Numbered from the stretch's first letter, positions 52,939-61,419 are shown. The stretch is 64,000 bases of DNA from Candidatus Uhrbacteria bacterium (GCA_008363075.1 RHKK01000005.1:1-64000), one strand, 5' to 3'. Program-made: numbers and translations. Notes: generated by a model not told the origin, from the letters alone.

Positions 52939-53448
52939 ATGATCGTACTTCTTACGGGGTTGCCCGGCACAGGAAAAACAACCGTGCTTAAACACTTCCT
53001 CAGACACTACGACAAAGATTGTTTTTGGATCCTCTCCGAAGAGCTGCGTAACGAGGCGAATGAACGCGTCGGTTTTGAAGCCCACTTGTCCGACGGTCGT
53101 ACGGGTCTTTTTGCCCATAAGAGTCACGTGGAGTCCGAATTCCGAATCGGGGACTATCACGTGGATCGAGAAATGATAGACCAGCTCTTCACCGAACCAG
53201 TCCTTCAATCTATAAAATATCCCGATCGGCTCCTGGTCTTGGACGAGATCGGTCGCATGCAAATACTCTCAAAAGATTTCGAGAATGCGATAGATCTCCT
53301 TTTTCAAAGTCAAACTCCCGTTCTTGCGACGATCCGACATGGTGATGAGTGGGCTGAAAGATATAAGAAATATCCAGGCGTAATAGTGATTGCAGTTGAT
53401 GAAATAAATAGGAATCAATTACATCAAAAACTGTTACGTCTCTTCTAA
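52939..53448 (+). CDS. NTPase of the THEP1/DUF265 type
   Basis: The 169-residue P-loop NTPase has Walker A GLPGTGKTT (7-15) and Walker B LLVLDEIGRMQILS, as in nucleoside-triphosphatases THEP1. The 3' third of the gene is strikingly AT-rich (many A/T codons such as AGATATAAGAAATATCC) compared with the GC-rich neighbours, which suggests recent acquisition. It starts 1 bp after the upstream transferase gene. Its biological role is unknown. Confidence 0.8.
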   Translation: MIVLLTGLPGTGKTTVLKHFLRHYDKDCFWILSEELRNEANERVGFEAHLSDGRTGLFAHKSHVESEFRIGDYHVDREMIDQLFTEPVLQSIKYPDRLLVLDEIGRMQILSKDFENAIDLLFQSQTPVLATIRHGDEWAERYKKYPGVIVIAVDEINRNQLHQKLLRLF

Positions 53449-53473
53449 TTGAGTAAGCCCGGATCGTTGCTTC

Positions 53474-53533
53474 GTCATTCTGAGCACAGCGAAGAATCCC
53501 ACTTCGGAGATCCTTCACTCCGTTCAGGATGAC
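53474..53533. repeat. Family A palindromic repeat, copy 6
   Basis: It starts GTCATTCTGAGCAC and ends GTTCAGGATGAC, with the stop of the GT4 gene 3 bp beyond. Confidence 0.8.
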
Positions 53534-53535
53534 GT

Positions 53536-54576
53536 TTATCCTGCGATGAATCTCAAAAAACGTTCCGCATACGCTTCCGGATCATGCCGCTTCGCCAACT
53601 CATACATCATCGTCGATTGTTCGCGATACGTTTCCGGATCTTGCAACGACTCGATCGCCCTGATCCACGCCTCGTCACTGTCGCGCGGAACAATGAGACC
53701 CGCATCGCCGAGCGTTTCGCGCACGCCGCCGACGTCGGATGCAATGACCGGCAATCCGACCGACATCGCCTCCAAGATCACGGTCGGCTGGTTCTCTTCG
53801 ATTTGGGACGGCACAAGCAGGACATCCGCCTCGCGCATCGCATTCAGGACCTGTGCATGAGATACGGTTTCAAGAATCGTGACCGAGAGCGCGTAGCGCA
53901 TCTCAAGATCGCTCATCAGCTCCGCCCCTTTTTCTTTCGTTCCACCGACGGACAAAAGCCGCAACGGATCGCTCGGCGCACGTAAGGCGAACGAAACCGG
54001 CGGGGCAGGATTCGGTAAGACCTCCGTCCGCACACCCTCGAACCACCCGCGGCGCAGATGCTGGTCGAGAAGCCATTTCGTGGGCGAGATGACAAGATCG
54101 GGTGTGCCGAAAAAGAATTGCCGCATCGCGGTCCACGTCTTCTGCCAACGCGTGACCGGTCCCGCGTCTTTCAATCGCCCAGACGGTTCAAAGAGTTGTA
54201 CGTCGTGCAAAACATGTATCCACGCAACATTTCGAAGGGATCCCTCCGCTTCGGTCGGGATGACGAACTTTTGACTTTTGACTTTTGACTTTTGACTTAC
54301 TGCGGAAGGCGTCCCAAACCCGCAACCTGTCAAATTGTGCGTCAGCAAGACATCCGGATGCCAGGCGATGATCTTGTCCGTCATCTCACGATGCGAAAAG
54401 AGATCCGCAAGATGCCGCAACAAGCGGATCGGCGCGGGCCAGCGAAGCCAACCGGTGTCCGGACGAAAGACGCGAACTTCATGTCCGGCATCTTTCAGGA
54501 TGCCGACTTGCATCTCGGCGATGCGACCCGCGCCACCCGGCGGACCGAACGCGTTCGTAAGGAGAGCGATCTTCAT
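53536..54576 (-). CDS. Glycosyltransferase family 4 with two repeat-derived segments
   Basis: The 346-residue GT-B enzyme has N-terminal GGAGRIAEMQVGIL and a C-terminal donor site, VPSQIEENQPTVILEAMSVGLPVIASDVGGVRE with the conserved ExxxxG...E pattern. It probably adds a sugar to a surface glycan. Residues 93-117 (SQKSKVKSQKF followed by VIPTEAEGSLRNV) match nothing in the family: the first part is a phrase repeat and the second a partial family A element, joined end to end and in frame before the VAWIHVLHD strand. The start overlaps the next GT4 gene by ATGA. Confidence 0.85.
   Translation of the reverse strand: MKIALLTNAFGPPGGAGRIAEMQVGILKDAGHEVRVFRPDTGWLRWPAPIRLLRHLADLFSHREMTDKIIAWHPDVLLTHNLTGCGFGTPSAVSQKSKVKSQKFVIPTEAEGSLRNVAWIHVLHDVQLFEPSGRLKDAGPVTRWQKTWTAMRQFFFGTPDLVISPTKWLLDQHLRRGWFEGVRTEVLPNPAPPVSFALRAPSDPLRLLSVGGTKEKGAELMSDLEMRYALSVTILETVSHAQVLNAMREADVLLVPSQIEENQPTVILEAMSVGLPVIASDVGGVRETLGDAGLIVPRDSDEAWIRAIESLQDPETYREQSTMMYELAKRHDPEAYAERFLRFIAG
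54231..54264. repeat. Family A partial repeat, copy 7 (inside GT4 gene)
   Basis: A half element, TTTCGAAGGGATCCCTCCG then GGTCGGGATGACG, is read on the minus strand as VIPTEAEGSLRN. Confidence 0.8.
54265..54300. repeat. Phrase repeat (ACTTTTG units) inside GT4 gene
   Basis: Four to five tandem ACTTTTG units, read as SQKSKVKSQKF on the minus strand, directly abut the family A half element. Confidence 0.8.
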
Positions 54577-55706
54577 GCAAGTTCACGATACACTTTTTGC
54601 AACCCGTCGAGATGCGCATCCCAGGAAAACGCTTGCGCATGCGCGACGGTCTTATCGGCCAGGCGCGAGCGGAACGCGCCATCGGACAGCACGCGATACA
54701 GCGCCGACGCGAGCTCTTCGACCGAACCCGGTTTCACGAGCAGCCCCGTTTCGTTTTGACGCACGACCGTACGCAATCCCGGCAAATCGGACGCGACCAC
54801 GGGAACGCCGCACGCCTGCGCCTCGAGCGCGACGAGGCCGAACGCCTCCGCCGCGTTTGTCGATGGGAACGCGAATACGTCGGCGCTGCGAAAGGCGGCC
54901 ACAAGCGACGCGTCGTCCAGTCGTCCGAGAAAATGCGTGCGTCGGTTGATGCCCAGTTTCCGTGTCTGTTCTTCATATTCGGGACGAAGGTCGCCTTCTC
55001 CGGCGATGAGAAGACGGGTCTTTGCGTCGAGTTGAGCAACCGCTTGCAACAAGTTTCCGATTCCTTTGAACGCATGCGCGCGATCCAAGCCGCCGACAAA
55101 GAGCACGATAGGGGCATCCTCCGGAAGCGAAAATCGCGCACGCGACGCAGGCCCGGGCGAAAAAAGATCCGTGTCCACGCCGAACGGAAGCTCGACGAAT
55201 TTCGACGGATCGCGTCGTAGCATCCCGCGCACGGACGACGACGCGGCATAGTCAAACGATGAAACGATAATTTTTTCCGCGCGGGACAGTAAGAGCGGCT
55301 GAAGCAGCACGCGCTCGAGCGCGATCGGAACCGCTTCGAGTCCTTGCGCTTTAGCATCCATGTGAAACGTCAACACGATGGGAGGAAGGTTGCGGGGCGA
55401 AAACAGCAACCGGTCCACGGTACCAAAATACGGCCAATGAAAGTGCACGAGATCAAACCCGCGCAGGATTGAACGAATCCCCTTCAACCACGACGAATTA
55501 CCGATACGCCATGCCGCCGGCACGCGCTGCACGAATAATGGGTCACTCTTCACTCTTCGCTCTTCGCTCTTCACTCTTCTTGGTTCCGGCGCAAACAGCG
55601 TCGCTTCGACGCCGCGCGCACGCAGACCCGCGACCTCGCGCAATGCGACGCTCCCGATCCCGCCGATATCCGGCGGCGCGACGCAAGAGAGATGCGCGAT
55701 CTTCAT
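54573..55706 (-). CDS. Glycosyltransferase family 4
   Basis: The 377-residue GT-B enzyme has GGIGSVALREVAGL at residues 15-28 and, near the end, SADVFAFPSTNAAEAFGLVALEAQACGVPVVASDLPGL with the conserved E-A-F-G-x2-x-x-E motif. It is likely part of a surface glycan pathway with its neighbours. Residues about 43-56 (RRVKSEERRVKSDP) are the translation of a CACTCTTCGCTCTTCGC-type phrase repeat (55547-55582). ATGA overlaps bind it to both neighbours. Confidence 0.88.
   Translation of the reverse strand: MKIAHLSCVAPPDIGGIGSVALREVAGLRARGVEATLFAPEPRRVKSEERRVKSDPLFVQRVPAAWRIGNSSWLKGIRSILRGFDLVHFHWPYFGTVDRLLFSPRNLPPIVLTFHMDAKAQGLEAVPIALERVLLQPLLLSRAEKIIVSSFDYAASSSVRGMLRRDPSKFVELPFGVDTDLFSPGPASRARFSLPEDAPIVLFVGGLDRAHAFKGIGNLLQAVAQLDAKTRLLIAGEGDLRPEYEEQTRKLGINRRTHFLGRLDDASLVAAFRSADVFAFPSTNAAEAFGLVALEAQACGVPVVASDLPGLRTVVRQNETGLLVKPGSVEELASALYRVLSDGAFRSRLADKTVAHAQAFSWDAHLDGLQKVYRELA
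55547..55582. repeat. Phrase repeat (CACTCTTCGCTCTTC units) inside GT4 gene
   Basis: Tandem 7-8 bp units are read in frame as RRVKSEERRVKSD. Confidence 0.7.
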
Positions 55707-56065
55707 ACTAGCCCTCCCCCCTCCTTATCAAGGAGGGGCCGGGGGAGGTCTCTCAGCGCTTCCTTCCTGACCAATTCCGTCATTTCACGCTGCAATCGAT
55801 GATGTTGCACGTACAAATTGAATATGAGCACGAGAATAAGCACGAGTGACAGATAGACGATCAGGTCCGCTCCTCGGCCGATGCCGACGGTGCTCGCGAC
55901 AAACGAAGCGACTTCCGGCCGTGCCACGACAACCCCGGCGAGGATCCAAAGCAAACTCCATGCGACGGCTTCGCGCCGACTGATCGCTTCTTGTCTCGCA
56001 CGTTTCCACGTCAGCAACAACGCAAGCAGGAGACCGAGTAAGAGAAAGACTTGAATGATGGTCAT
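55703..56065 (-). CDS. DUF2304-family membrane protein
   Basis: The 120-residue protein has three membrane segments: about 4-20, 36-56 and 70-88. A helix (IFNLYVQHHRLQREMTELVRKEAL) then runs out of the membrane. DUF2304 proteins accompany dolichol-phosphate-mannose-like glycosyltransferases in surface-sugar operons, as here beside a GT2 gene. The C-terminal PLLDKEGGGLV is encoded by a family B repeat and provides the stop. Confidence 0.8.
   Translation of the reverse strand: MTIIQVFLLLGLLLALLLTWKRARQEAISRREAVAWSLLWILAGVVVARPEVASFVASTVGIGRGADLIVYLSLVLILVLIFNLYVQHHRLQREMTELVRKEALRDLPRPLLDKEGGGLV
55711..55750. repeat. Family B palindromic repeat, copy 3 (3' end of DUF2304 gene)
   Basis: CCCTCCCCCCTCC and GGAGGGGCCGGGGGAGG arms flank TTATCAA. 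Translated on the minus strand it gives the last residues of the DUF2304 protein. Confidence 0.7.
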
Positions 56066-56068
56066 ACG

Positions 56069-56758
56069 TTATGAAAATGCGCCGACGAATAATTCCCAAG
56101 CGATCTTAAACGCCGCGACCGGCGCGGAAAGACCCGCTTGTCCTTTTGCCAACGTGTCCTCCGTGTACAAGACAAGCACGGGCACTTCCATCCATCGCAG
56201 ATCCGATCGAGTGACCAAACGCATGATCTCGGAACAGTGCGCCATGCGATCCTGACGGAAGTCGATGCGCCGCGCGGCCGCAGCCGTCATGGCACGCAGA
56301 CCGCTTTGCGGATCCGTCACGCGATGCGGGATCCCGAGCGCGAAGGTATTAAACCGTTTTGCAGCCAATAATACAATACGACGTGCAAACGGCATGCCCT
56401 GCGACTCGACACCAAGAAAACGTGAACCGAACACGACGTCCGCCTTTCCTGCTTTAATCGGTTCGAGCAACGCCGGAATGGAATCCGGATCGTGCTGCCC
56501 GTCGGCGTCGACGTGTAACACGATATCCGCGCCGAGTTTCAAAGCGGCTTCCGTCCCGGTCCGTAGCGCCGCGCCTTGTCCGCGGTTCAATCCGTGACGC
56601 AGCACGACGGCGCCTGCCTCTTTCGCCCGCTCGGCCGTTGCGTCACCGGACCCGTCATCCACGACCACAATCACATCCACCAGCGGCCGGATACCCGAAA
56701 TCGCCGCGGCAATGCGGTTCTCCTCGCGAAACGCGGGCATGACGGCGATCACGTTCAT
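56069..56758 (-). CDS. Family 2 glycosyltransferase (DPM1/polyprenyl-phosphate type)
   Basis: The 229-residue soluble GT-A enzyme has MNVIAVMPAFREENRIAAAI, VVVDDGSGDAT, the HVDADGQHDP divalent-metal DxD region (about residues 83-92) and FGSRFLG. It lacks membrane helices, so it likely works with a membrane partner, here probably the DUF2304 protein 3 bp away. Such enzymes charge polyprenyl phosphate with a sugar. Confidence 0.85.
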   Translation of the reverse strand: MNVIAVMPAFREENRIAAAISGIRPLVDVIVVVDDGSGDATAERAKEAGAVVLRHGLNRGQGAALRTGTEAALKLGADIVLHVDADGQHDPDSIPALLEPIKAGKADVVFGSRFLGVESQGMPFARRIVLLAAKRFNTFALGIPHRVTDPQSGLRAMTAAAARRIDFRQDRMAHCSEIMRLVTRSDLRWMEVPVLVLYTEDTLAKGQAGLSAPVAAFKIAWELFVGAFS

Positions 56759-56794
56759 CAGGCGAACTTTAGCCTGAAATAAGGTTTTTGGACA

Positions 56795-56822
56795 AGAAAA
56801 AACTCCATCACCGATGGAGTCA
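56795..56822 (-). terminator. Terminator overlapping the helicase-sigma stop
   Basis: On the minus strand an ACTCCATC-GGT-GATGGAGT stem is followed by TTTTTTC. The stem starts within the stop codon of the fusion gene. Confidence 0.85.
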
Positions 56823-59180
56823 GGAACGAACGAGTCGCCGGAGAACGAGGGACGGATGATGCACGATCACAAAGAGCCGTCCCTCATGCGCCCATATCTC
56901 GCTGATTCCCCCAAAGAGACGGCTGAAATCCGTCTGTTTCCAGGACAGCCAGAACGGGGCGCCGCCGGCGGGATGACCCCAAGCCTTGAGCGCCGGATAG
57001 CGTTCGTGCGCCTGCGCAAGAGAGAGGCTCTCCGCGCACTCGGGAAGTCGCCAATCGTCCTGATCGACTGCTTCCCATCCGGTGACGGGCGCCGGACACA
57101 TCTCTCGCGCAGGTTCGGGATCAGGGGCCTGCGGACGGCGATGCGACCCCGGGCTCTTTTCCTGCCGTAGAAGCCGTTCCCGCAGCTTGGCCAGACTTCG
57201 ATCCTGAATCTGACGGATACGATCCCGGCTGAGGTTGAGCTTATCGCCGGCCTCCTGAAGAGTCAGCGCATCCTCACCGTTGAGACCAAAGCGCCAATGG
57301 AGGATATTGACCTCTCGAGGGGAAAGAATACCGAGCAGCCGCTCTAGTCTCTTTGCCCACTCGCGCTCAGCGGAGAGGTCGTCCGGAGCACGCGTTTCCT
57401 CGGATCCGCGACAGAGCGGCCACACGCCGTCCGAAGGCACGTCCAGAAGCAGCCCGGCCGGACGCTCCAGCTCGTGCAACCACTCCTTGTCCGCATACGC
57501 GGTCTGGGTGGGGATGAACTCCTCGCGCTCGCGCGCATCCAGGAGAGAAAGCGCCGCCTTGCGCCGGCCCGCAAGAGAGACGACGAATGCCGCTCCTTCG
57601 TGTCCGTGCGCGGCAAGCAGCCGGTCGGCCGCCACCTTGGGGAAATAACGTTCGAGGAACCGATGAAAACCAGCCGTCGTCGAGCCTCTCCCGCGACCCG
57701 TGCAGCCCAGGAAGCGCAGGAGCTGCGCGCCGCTCACGACGACCTCGTCGATGCGGAAACGCGTCCGCATGAACCGGCCCATCGTGACCATAGACGTGTC
57801 CTCGAAACGTCCGAACTGTTCACGCACGAGACGGCGAACCGTTTGCACGCCCTTGCGGACGTTGACTCGGTCGATCAGCATATCCTCGATGACCTGCGTA
57901 TGCGCTTCGATCGAGCGGACGGTGACGCCCGCTTCGCGCAAGCGCGTCCATGCGGACGGCCGACGCGTGTCGGATACCCCGTTCCGGGGCGGACGAGGCG
58001 CGGGGGCGGGAGCATCAAGGTCATCCGCGGCGGGACCGAACACGTCGAGCGGCAACACGGGAAGATACCGCAACCCCGACGGAATGAGCATAACGATACG
58101 CGCCTCTTCGTCGCCGTCTTTGGTCATCGGCCGCGTGAATTTCTGCGCGGCACGAACCATGGAAAGCGACGGCGCCGCGTCGATCAGCAGCTTGCACCGG
58201 ACCGAGCTCCATCCTTCGATGAGCACGCCGACCGTGATGAGCGTATCAAGCACGCCGTTCTCAAAGTGGCGCAGATACGCTTCCCGCATCTCGTTGCTGA
58301 TGTCACCGAGCACGGGCGCGGGACACGGCGTGCCTTCGGGTCGATGCTCCGCCAGATACTCGAAGACCGCCATGGCTTGCGCGCGGGTCGCGCACGCGAT
58401 CAACGCGGGCCGGGGCGCATTCTCTTCGTCGTAGCGGAACGATTCGATCGCCTTGAGGAGAGGCGCGCGCGACATGACGAGCCCGATGTCGGCCCGGTCG
58501 TAATCGCCCGCCACGAGACGAACGTGCGAGCGACCCGCGTCCACCTCGACGGCGGTCGCGCGCACGGGCGCAAGCAGCTTCATCTGCACGCCCTCGTAGA
58601 TCGTCATCTCGTGGATGAGATCCGGAAAATGGCGCGCGAGTACGCGCTCTTCGTCATAATCCGGCGTCGCGGTGAGCGCGATGCGCACCGCGTCGTCGCA
58701 GAAAGCGACGCGCAGCACCTCCTGACGCATCTCCGTCATGGCGTGATGCGCCTCATCGGCGAACACGACGGTCGAGCGTCGAACCAACGCCGGAAATTCG
58801 CCGGACTTAGCAAGCGCCTGCAACGACTGGTACGTCGCGACCGCGATGCCGTCCTCACCGAGCACGGGCGAGCCGCTGTACAGCGTCCACACGGACACGC
58901 CGGGCAGGCGCTCGCGGAATTCCGCCGCCGCTTGATCCACGAGCACCTTCGTCGGTGCGAGGAACGTCGCGCATCCGCGCACCTCCTGCATGATCTTTGC
59001 CGCGATCACGGTCTTGCCCGTGCGCGGCGGCATCACAATCCGCCCGAAGGCCGGCTGAGCCGCTTCGCGCTTGGCGCGAACATATGCGACCGCCGCTTCG
59101 ACGACGCCGATCTGATCCTCGCGGAGGACCCAGTCCGTCTCCTCGAGCGGGGGGATATCCTCGCTGACTTCGATGGTCAT
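56820..59180 (-). CDS. SF2 helicase fused to a sigma-70 region 4 domain
   Basis: The 786-residue protein opens with an SF2 helicase: Walker A MPPRTGKT (50-57), LAPTKVLVDQA, DEAH box VFADEAHHAM (140-148), LTATPDYD, then the helicase C part with ITVGVLIEGWSSVRC and RAAQKFTRPM. A middle of about 200 residues matches nothing known. Residues 619-671 (LSPREVNILHWRFGLNGEDA then TLQEAGDKLNLSRDRIRQIQ) form a textbook sigma-70 region 4 helix-turn-helix, normally the -35 reader. About 115 further residues end the protein, with conserved-looking tryptophans. There is no sigma region 2. GGAGGA and a clear promoter fix the ATG at 59180. It could be a DNA translocase that contacts RNA polymerase or promoters. 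Confidence 0.85.
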   Translation of the reverse strand: MTIEVSEDIPPLEETDWVLREDQIGVVEAAVAYVRAKREAAQPAFGRIVMPPRTGKTVIAAKIMQEVRGCATFLAPTKVLVDQAAAEFRERLPGVSVWTLYSGSPVLGEDGIAVATYQSLQALAKSGEFPALVRRSTVVFADEAHHAMTEMRQEVLRVAFCDDAVRIALTATPDYDEERVLARHFPDLIHEMTIYEGVQMKLLAPVRATAVEVDAGRSHVRLVAGDYDRADIGLVMSRAPLLKAIESFRYDEENAPRPALIACATRAQAMAVFEYLAEHRPEGTPCPAPVLGDISNEMREAYLRHFENGVLDTLITVGVLIEGWSSVRCKLLIDAAPSLSMVRAAQKFTRPMTKDGDEEARIVMLIPSGLRYLPVLPLDVFGPAADDLDAPAPAPRPPRNGVSDTRRPSAWTRLREAGVTVRSIEAHTQVIEDMLIDRVNVRKGVQTVRRLVREQFGRFEDTSMVTMGRFMRTRFRIDEVVVSGAQLLRFLGCTGRGRGSTTAGFHRFLERYFPKVAADRLLAAHGHEGAAFVVSLAGRRKAALSLLDAREREEFIPTQTAYADKEWLHELERPAGLLLDVPSDGVWPLCRGSEETRAPDDLSAEREWAKRLERLLGILSPREVNILHWRFGLNGEDALTLQEAGDKLNLSRDRIRQIQDRSLAKLRERLLRQEKSPGSHRRPQAPDPEPAREMCPAPVTGWEAVDQDDWRLPECAESLSLAQAHERYPALKAWGHPAGGAPFWLSWKQTDFSRLFGGISEIWAHEGRLFVIVHHPSLVLRRLVRS

Positions 59181-59186
59181 GACTCT

Positions 59187-59210
59187 TCCTCCAACAACCG
59201 ATTCGGTTGT
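59187..59210 (-). promoter_or_regulatory. Hairpin against the SD site of the helicase-sigma gene
   Basis: A perfect ACAACCG-AAT-CGGTTGT hairpin (59194-59210, minus strand) ends one base before the GGAGGA Shine-Dalgarno site (59187-59192), seven bases from the ATG. It could modulate translation. Confidence 0.5.
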
Positions 59211-59244
59211 CAAACGTCCGCGCCGGCCGAATGGCCGACATATT

Positions 59245-59273
59245 TCCATAGCAAAAAAATCACGTTTCGTCAA
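59245..59273 (-). promoter_or_regulatory. Promoter of the helicase-sigma gene
   Basis: On the minus strand TTGACG (59268-59273) and TATGGA (59245-59250) are separated by 17 bp; the leader is about 58 nt. A CGGCC-ATT-CGGCCG inverted repeat lies near the predicted start point. Confidence 0.6.
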
Positions 59274-59290
59274 GGAAAAAACCGCCTCCC

Positions 59291-60325
59291 CTACTCCCCA
59301 AAACTCCGGAACCCGGTCAGCAGCGTCTTGTTCGCGATGGTGTAGTCAATGGTCTTTTTCAGCCCCTCGTCGAGCGTAATGAGCGGGATCCAGCCGAGTT
59401 TTTCCTTGGCTTTCACGATCTCCGGCAACCCGAGCTGCGAAAGGAACAGGAGCGACTCCTTGAAAATAATCTTCGACGTCGAGCCGGTCATTTCGATGAT
59501 GCGGTTCGCAACGTCCACGATCGGCACGTCAAGGTCGCTGCCAATGTTGACCGGCCCGATGTCCTGCGGCAGCGCCATGAGCTTCATCATGCCGTCCGCC
59601 ACATCGGTGACATAGACGAGCGAGGTCTTGAACGACGCGTCGCCGAAAATTTCCAGATCGACGCCGTCGAGCGCATTCGTGATGAAATCCGGGATCATGT
59701 GGCCCTCGAAGAGCGGCATGCGCGGACCGTAGGTACGAAAGATACGCGCGATGCGGATGTCGAGCCCGTGGACCTGGGTGTACGTCGCGCAGCAGGTCTC
59801 GGCGAAGCGTTTTCCCTCGTCGTAACAGGCGCGCGGCCCGAGGGTATCGGTCGAGCCTTGTTCCTCCTCCTTGAACAGGTGTCCGTCCGCCGGGCGCGGG
59901 CCGTATACCACCGACGTCGACGCGTGCACCACACGCGATTTGTAGCGTACGGCGAGATCAAGCGCGTTTTTCATGCCGAGTGAATTCGCATACAGGGTCT
60001 GCATACGATGCTGCTCGAAACGCTTGGGGCTCGTCGGACACGCCAAATGGTAGATTTCCTGGATCCCCTGGAACTTCACCTTGAAGCGCGCAAGCTCCGG
60101 GAACGCCTCCGGGTCGAACGGCGCGTTGACGTCATGCCGGATGAATTCGAAATCCGGATGTCGCAACAGGTGGTCGATGTTCGCCTCCTGGCTGGTGGAA
60201 AAGTTGTCGAGACAGACCACATGCGCGTCCCCCCTGGCGAGTAGCGCCTCGCACAGATGCGACCCGATGAATCCCGCCCCGCCGGTGACGAGGACGATCT
60301 TTTTTTCAAATACGGTGTCCGCCAT
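59291..60325 (-). CDS. UDP-glucuronate decarboxylase-like SDR epimerase, copy 1
   Basis: The 344-residue extended SDR has a Rossmann VTGGAGFIGSHLCE, the active-site Tyr and Lys in CYDEGKRFAE, FRTYGPRM and a long C-terminal substrate part. The pattern LDNFSTS and YHLACPTSP is that of UXS-type enzymes, which convert UDP-glucuronate to UDP-xylose. The neighbouring paralog starts 5 bp upstream. The ATG at 60325 begins the fold; the frame upstream is not family sequence. Confidence 0.85.
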   Translation of the reverse strand: MADTVFEKKIVLVTGGAGFIGSHLCEALLARGDAHVVCLDNFSTSQEANIDHLLRHPDFEFIRHDVNAPFDPEAFPELARFKVKFQGIQEIYHLACPTSPKRFEQHRMQTLYANSLGMKNALDLAVRYKSRVVHASTSVVYGPRPADGHLFKEEEQGSTDTLGPRACYDEGKRFAETCCATYTQVHGLDIRIARIFRTYGPRMPLFEGHMIPDFITNALDGVDLEIFGDASFKTSLVYVTDVADGMMKLMALPQDIGPVNIGSDLDVPIVDVANRIIEMTGSTSKIIFKESLLFLSQLGLPEIVKAKEKLGWIPLITLDEGLKKTIDYTIANKTLLTGFRSFGE

Positions 60326-60329
60326 AAGG

Positions 60330-61358
60330 TTAGTGCTGCCCGAAATGCGGCGCGAGCTGTCGCTGGGCACGGGAATAATCGATCATGCGGCGCAAGCCGT
60401 CTTCGAGGCGCACGAGCGGCAACCAACCGAGGACTTGCCGCGCCTTGCCGATGTCGGGAAGTCCCGCCTCCGGCATCCGGCCCGACGCCGGTTCAAAGCG
60501 CACGCGCGACGCGCTGTCCGTAAGCCTGATGATTTGCGCCGCGACCGAGGAAAGCAGGTGATCCTGGTCCGATCCGAGATTGACGACCGTGACGTCGATC
60601 GGCGAATTCATGTGCCGGATCATGCCGTCCACGATGTCGGATACGTACGTGAGCCCGATGCGCGCGTCTTCCGGATACGGCAACTCGATATCCTTGCCCT
60701 CCAACGCGTTGTTGATCATATCCGGAAGCAGGTTTCCGTCGAAGAGCTTCATGCGCGGGCCGTACGTGCGGAACAGACGGGAGATCTTCACGTCAAGTCC
60801 GTACACGTCCTGATACGTGTACATGATCGCCTCGCTGAAACGTTTACCCTCGTCGTAGGCGCCGCGCGACGTGAGATGGTCGAGCACGCACGGGTCCGTT
60901 TCCGATACATGCGGCCGCTCGGACGTGCGCGGGCCGTACAGCACCGAGGAAGACGCATAGAGGATCTTCGACTGGTTGGCGACGGCGATGTCGAGCACGT
61001 TCTTCACGCCGATGGAGTTGGTGAGCACGGTCGCGATCTTGAAGTCCTCGAAGTGTCGCTTCGAGATCGGGCAGGCGAGGTGGTAGATCTCCTGTACGCC
61101 TTGGAACTTCACCTTGAAACGGTCGAGTTCGTCGAATTCGTTCAAATCAAACGGCTGAACGATATCATGATTGATGAATTCGAAATTCGGATTCTGCAAC
61201 AGATGCTCGATGTTCGCGACGGTACTCGTCGAAAAGTTGTCGACGCAGATCACGTGATGATCCTTTACCAACGCGTCACACAGGTGCGAACCGATAAAGC
61301 CGGCCCCGCCGGTCACGAGAATGTTCTTGCGCGAAAAAACGGGCTTCTTCGGAGACAT
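60330..61358 (-). CDS. UDP-glucuronate decarboxylase-like SDR epimerase, copy 2
   Basis: The 342-residue paralog has VTGGAGFIGSHLCD, LACPIS, AYDEGKRFSE and FRTYGPRMKLFDG. It is aligned over its whole length with copy 1 but diverged (roughly half identical by eye), so the substrate may differ. The two lie back to back with 4 bp between them. They probably supply UDP-pentoses or related sugars to the glycan genes around them. Confidence 0.85.
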   Translation of the reverse strand: MSPKKPVFSRKNILVTGGAGFIGSHLCDALVKDHHVICVDNFSTSTVANIEHLLQNPNFEFINHDIVQPFDLNEFDELDRFKVKFQGVQEIYHLACPISKRHFEDFKIATVLTNSIGVKNVLDIAVANQSKILYASSSVLYGPRTSERPHVSETDPCVLDHLTSRGAYDEGKRFSEAIMYTYQDVYGLDVKISRLFRTYGPRMKLFDGNLLPDMINNALEGKDIELPYPEDARIGLTYVSDIVDGMIRHMNSPIDVTVVNLGSDQDHLLSSVAAQIIRLTDSASRVRFEPASGRMPEAGLPDIGKARQVLGWLPLVRLEDGLRRMIDYSRAQRQLAPHFGQH

Positions 61359-61419
61359 GTCGAGAGTATATCACGTAACCCGCGGTCCGTAACCCGAACC
61401 GTTGAGTTGTAACGACGAG

